Assembly (NCBI GenBank): GCA_029934555.1 | Contig: JAOZMA010000092.1 | Span: forward strand, 1 to 8,225 | DNA: 8,225 nucleotides | Reading direction: 5' to 3' | From: Acidimicrobiia bacterium | GTDB lineage: Bacteria; Actinomycetota; Acidimicrobiia; Spongiisociales; UBA5794 | The notes under the pieces: model-generated | The model's database searches: none | What the model saw: the letters and a program-made list of their open reading frames with translations, nothing else | Told to the model about the DNA's origin: nothing | Shown: positions 5,667 to 8,225 of the stretch, piece by piece | Layout of the letters: the number at the start of each line of letters is the position of its first letter | How positions within the stretch are numbered: the stretch's first letter is position 1 | Made by a program: the position numbers and the translations under genes

Positions 5667-7315
5667 CGTGCGGCCTCGAGCGCTTCACGAGCGTGGTAGG
5701 ACGATCTGACGAGCGGCCCGGCCTCCACGTGTGGCAGCCCGAGCCGTTCGCCCTCCACCGCGTAGCGAGCGAATTCGTCAGGTTCGACGTACCGGTCGAT
5801 GGGGCGGTGCCTCGCGGTTGGGCGCAGGTATTGACCGATGGTGACGATGTCGACGCCGACCGTCCGGAGATCGGCCAGTGCCCCGAGCACCTCTTCCTCG
5901 GTCTCGCCCATCCCGACGATGAGCCCCGATTTGACAGCACCTACCGGGTTCATCCACTTGGCGCGGGCGAGCAGGGTGAGGGACCGGGCGTAGTTGGCTG
6001 CCGTCCTGATGTCGCGTTGGAGTCGCAGAACGGTCTCGGTGTTGTGGTTCAGCACCGCCGGTTTGGAACTCATCACGGTCTCAAGATCTTCGGTCGACCC
6101 TTTGAAGTCCGGGATCAGCACCTCGACTTCACAATCCGGCATCCGGTCCCGGATCGCCGTGACGGTATCGACGAACACACTTGCACCGCCGTCCGGGAGA
6201 TCGTCTCGATTCACCGACGTCAGTACGGCGTGCCGCAACCCCATCTGTTCAACGGCAATCGCAGCACGAACCGGTTCGTCGGTATCCACCGGACCGGGCT
6301 TGCCCGTGTTCACATCGCAGAACGCACAGGCCCTTGTGCACGTCTCCCCGAGCAGCATCATGGTCGATGTTCCCGATTCCCAACACTCGAAGATGTTGGG
6401 ACAGCCGGCCTCTTCGCAGACCGTGTGGAGCTCCATGCCCCTCATGAGCTTCTTGAGGTCCCTGAAGCCATCGGTGGAGAGGTTCGCCCGGATCCGCATC
6501 CATTCGGGCTTGGAGGGTTCGCCGGGGAGGAGTCCTCGCACGGTGATCGGAGTCTCTCCCCTGCGGTTGGCCGAGAACACACCCGCTGACACCATGGCGT
6601 CGATGTCGTACGGACGGGACCGATCACGATTCTGGAATGCGCCGAGCTGTACCTCAGGCACTCCTCCGAACACTTCAACAGCCCTCGGGATCAGGGCCTC
6701 CACGACGGATTCCATGCCGACGCTTCGGCCGATGATCTCGGAGAGCGAGGTCACCGGGCGATCCGGGATCCCGCAGGGGATGATGTGGTTGAAGTACCCC
6801 AGATCCGGTGCCACGTTGATGGAGAATCCGTGCATCGAGATGCCGCTCGAGACTTTCACGCCGATCGCCGCGACCTTCCCCTGGTCGGTCCAGACCCCGG
6901 TGAAGCCATCCTCTGCCCATGCGGTGATCCCGAGATCAGTAAGGGTCGCGATCAGCATCGCCTCGATGCGGCGGAGATGACCGACGGCGTCCCACCCATC
7001 TTGCAACTCCGGCACGCCGACGATCGGATACCCCACGAGCTGACCGGGTCCGTGATACGTGATGTCACCACCACGATCGGTGAACACGAGTTCTGCTCCG
7101 ATCTCATCGAGATCAGCTTCAGCGATTCTCAGGTTCGATCCGTCTCCGTTGCGACCCACGGTGTAGGTGTGAGGATGCTCGAGGAGCAGGAGGTAGTCGT
7201 CGGAGGAGCGGCCGTTGGACCGGCCCTCCCATACCGCCCGCTGCAGGTCGTGTGCCTCGTCATACGGAACGCGTCCCAACCACCGTATTCGCAGACGTTC
7301 CCCGTCTCCGATCAT
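5663..7315 (-). CDS. lipB-lipA: Fused octanoyltransferase (LipB) - lipoyl synthase (LipA)
   Basis: One uninterrupted 550-residue frame contains both enzymes of de novo lipoylation. Residues 1-222 are LipB, which moves octanoate from acyl carrier protein to the lysine of lipoyl domains. It has RGGDITYHGPGQLVGYP (81-97), catalytic K147 (GKVAAIG), SMHGFSINV (160-168) and catalytic C181 (IPCGI); the 34-residue Lys-Cys spacing equals that of E. coli LipB (K135/C169). Residues about 259-550 are LipA, a radical-SAM enzyme that inserts two sulfurs. It has the auxiliary-cluster cysteines C300, C305 and C311, the radical-SAM CX3CX2C motif C326/C330/C333, TSVNRDDLPDGGA (366-378), and the terminal RSSY (537-540) whose Ser binds the auxiliary cluster. 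Both halves look catalytically complete and are joined by about 36 residues. The ATG at 7315 has AGGAG 5 bases upstream and overlaps the E2 stop as ATGA. These enzymes are normally separate proteins. Confidence 0.93.
   Translation of the reverse strand: MIGDGERLRIRWLGRVPYDEAHDLQRAVWEGRSNGRSSDDYLLLLEHPHTYTVGRNGDGSNLRIAEADLDEIGAELVFTDRGGDITYHGPGQLVGYPIVGVPELQDGWDAVGHLRRIEAMLIATLTDLGITAWAEDGFTGVWTDQGKVAAIGVKVSSGISMHGFSINVAPDLGYFNHIIPCGIPDRPVTSLSEIIGRSVGMESVVEALIPRAVEVFGGVPEVQLGAFQNRDRSRPYDIDAMVSAGVFSANRRGETPITVRGLLPGEPSKPEWMRIRANLSTDGFRDLKKLMRGMELHTVCEEAGCPNIFECWESGTSTMMLLGETCTRACAFCDVNTGKPGPVDTDEPVRAAIAVEQMGLRHAVLTSVNRDDLPDGGASVFVDTVTAIRDRMPDCEVEVLIPDFKGSTEDLETVMSSKPAVLNHNTETVLRLQRDIRTAANYARSLTLLARAKWMNPVGAVKSGLIVGMGETEEEVLGALADLRTVGVDIVTIGQYLRPTARHRPIDRYVEPDEFARYAVEGERLGLPHVEAGPLVRSSYHAREALEAAR
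6542..6649 (-). other. LipB-LipA fusion junction (linker)
   Basis: This segment encodes roughly residues 223-258 of the fused protein, between the end of the LipB fold and the LipA start-like segment VRGLLPGEPSKPEWMRIR. It is rich in Arg, Asp and small residues and belongs to no domain I recognise. It contains no stop codon. An internal ATG at 6595 (M241) lacks a ribosome binding site. The GTG at 6541 (V259) has a GGGGAG-type sequence about 14 bases upstream, which is too far for efficient use. A single long product is therefore the simplest reading. The boundaries are approximate. Confidence 0.6.
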
Positions 7316-8225
7316 CGAAGCTCCTGATCCCAATCCCAGGTCTCGAGGTTCGTCTGGATCCGGTTGAGGAACTTCGTGGCGACCGACCCATCGAACGCTC
7401 TGTGATCCCACGTGAGTCCCAGGTAGCCGATGTGCCGTACCGCGATGGTGTCCGTGCCGTCCGGCAACGTCACCACAGTCGGCCGCTTCTTGACGGTGTC
7501 GGTCGACAGGATCGCGACGTTCGGCAGGTTGATGATCGGTGCACTCAGGTATGACCCGAACGGTCCGGGGTTGGTGATGGTGAACGTGCTACCTGAGATG
7601 TCATCCGGGTCGAGATCGCCGTCTCGAGCCTTCTCCGCCATCCGCCGGATGCTGCGAGCGAGGCCCTTCAACGTCAACCCGTCGGCGCCGCGCACCGTCG
7701 CAACGAGGAGCCCCTGCGTGTCGAGATCGACGGCGACGCCGAGGTTGACGCCGTGGTGGTACGTGATCGTTCCTGCATCGAGGTCCAGCGAGCTGTTCAC
7801 GACGGGGAACGCTGACAGCGCATCCATCATCGCACGAGCGATGAAGGGGAGGTACGTCAGCGAGAACCCCTCCTCGGCCTTGAACCGATCACGATGCGCC
7901 GCACGGACGTGCTCGACCTGTTCGTAGTCGACCTCGATCGACGTCCAGACGTGTGCGGCCGTGCGCTTGGCGTGGATCATGTGATCGGCGATCGTGCGTC
8001 GGAGACGCGGGATCTCGACGACTTCATCGCCGGAGCCCGCACTGATCGTCACCTTCGTCGGAGTGACGGATGCCTCGTCGATCGTAACGGCGGTCGTAAC
8101 CGGAGCCGCTGGCGTCGCTTCGACGATCGGCTCGGGAGCTGGAGCCGTAACTGGAGCCGGAACTGGAGCCGGAACTGGGGTCGGAGGTGGGGCCGGAGCT
8201 TCAACCTCCTGCTCGGGGGTAGGCG
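7312..8225 (-). CDS. 2-oxo acid dehydrogenase E2 acyltransferase, C-terminal part (5' end outside window)
   Basis: About 303 C-terminal residues are visible; the frame stays open to the window edge. The first 60 or so form an Ala/Pro/Val-rich flexible linker (PVPAPVPAPVTAPAP and similar). The trimer-forming catalytic domain follows, starting near VEIPRLRRTIADHM. It contains FTITNPGPFGSYLSAPIINLP and the active-site motif DHRAFDG, where the His codon is 7402-7404 and the Asp lies four residues on. The protein transfers the acyl group from its own lipoyl arm to CoA at the core of a pyruvate, 2-oxoglutarate or branched-chain complex. The KKRP segment and LTWDHR resemble actinobacterial DlaT/BkdC-type E2s, but substrate class cannot be settled here. 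The lipoyl and E1/E3-binding domains must lie upstream. A GTG at 8052 lies mid-frame and is not the real start. The TGA overlaps the LipB-LipA ATG, which ties this lipoylated protein to its modifying enzyme. Confidence 0.93.
   Translation of the reverse strand, partial: PTPEQEVEAPAPPPTPVPAPVPAPVTAPAPEPIVEATPAAPVTTAVTIDEASVTPTKVTISAGSGDEVVEIPRLRRTIADHMIHAKRTAAHVWTSIEVDYEQVEHVRAAHRDRFKAEEGFSLTYLPFIARAMMDALSAFPVVNSSLDLDAGTITYHHGVNLGVAVDLDTQGLLVATVRGADGLTLKGLARSIRRMAEKARDGDLDPDDISGSTFTITNPGPFGSYLSAPIINLPNVAILSTDTVKKRPTVVTLPDGTDTIAVRHIGYLGLTWDHRAFDGSVATKFLNRIQTNLETWDWDQELR
7321..7325 (-). promoter_or_regulatory. Ribosome binding site of lipB-lipA
   Basis: AGGAG on the minus strand, 5 bases before the ATG at 7315, lies within the last codons of the E2 gene (in QELR). 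It fixes the fusion's start at the ATGA overlap rather than at in-frame start codons further upstream inside E2. Confidence 0.75.
8141..8176 (-). repeat. 12-bp tandem repeat in the E2 linker
   Basis: Three consecutive 12-base units (GGAGCCGTAACT, then GGAGCCGGAACT twice, on the plus strand) encode the Pro/Ala/Val repeats of the interdomain linker. The repeat is in frame, so unit gain or loss would only change linker length. Confidence 0.8.

Noticed and set aside
5549..6589. Plus-strand open frame of 346 codons opposite LipA and the M24 gene
   Set aside because: It is antisense to conserved motifs of both genes, its composition is shadow-like, and it contains no domain I recognise.
5663..7315. 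LipB-LipA join as a sequencing frameshift artefact
   Set aside because: Both halves and the linker are in the same frame with full motifs and no frame change. A single indel would not produce this; only a substituted stop codon could, and nothing in the sequence suggests one.

Overview
This is a GC-rich, fully coding bacterial window. Seven genes all lie on the minus strand, so they are read from high to low coordinates. Several traits point to Actinomycetota, perhaps an Acidimicrobiia-like lineage: the high-GC codon use, the Ala/Pro-rich E2 linker, a transketolase with an SDGD cofactor motif, a secreted CAP protein with a Thr/Pro tail, and lipB and lipA directly behind an E2 gene (the order I recall near dlaT in mycobacteria). 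The placement is inference; there is no rRNA or other phylogenetic marker here.

The layout in order of transcription is: (1) the 3' part of an E2 acyltransferase gene of a 2-oxo acid dehydrogenase complex (7312 to beyond 8225); (2) one reading frame joining octanoyltransferase LipB to lipoyl synthase LipA (5663-7315); (3) an M24-family Xaa-Pro peptidase (4593-5666); (4) transketolase (2599-4548); (5) a PduO-type cob(I)alamin adenosyltransferase (2054-2596); (6) an M17 leucyl aminopeptidase (609-2057); (7) a small secreted CAP/SCP-domain protein (11-541). Three junctions are 4-base ATGA stop/start overlaps and one has a 2-base gap. The M24-to-tkt gap is 44 bases and the pepA-to-CAP gap is 67 bases. 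Genes 1 to 6 therefore look like one operon. The CAP gene may be its last member or have its own control, because a 10-bp inverted repeat sits against its ribosome binding site.

The functional core is lipoylation. E2 carries lipoyl groups, LipB attaches the octanoyl group made by fatty acid synthesis, and LipA inserts two sulfurs into it. Here both enzymes are one polypeptide, translationally coupled to an E2 client. The other genes are housekeeping enzymes: pentose phosphate metabolism, adenosylcobalamin formation and peptide turnover. I see no functional link between them and lipoylation beyond sharing the operon.

No gap exceeds 300 bases. I found no RNA gene, mobile element, CRISPR array, convincing promoter or intrinsic terminator. 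No defence-like or wholly novel system is visible. The most notable items are the LipB-LipA fusion and the hairpin at the start of the CAP gene.
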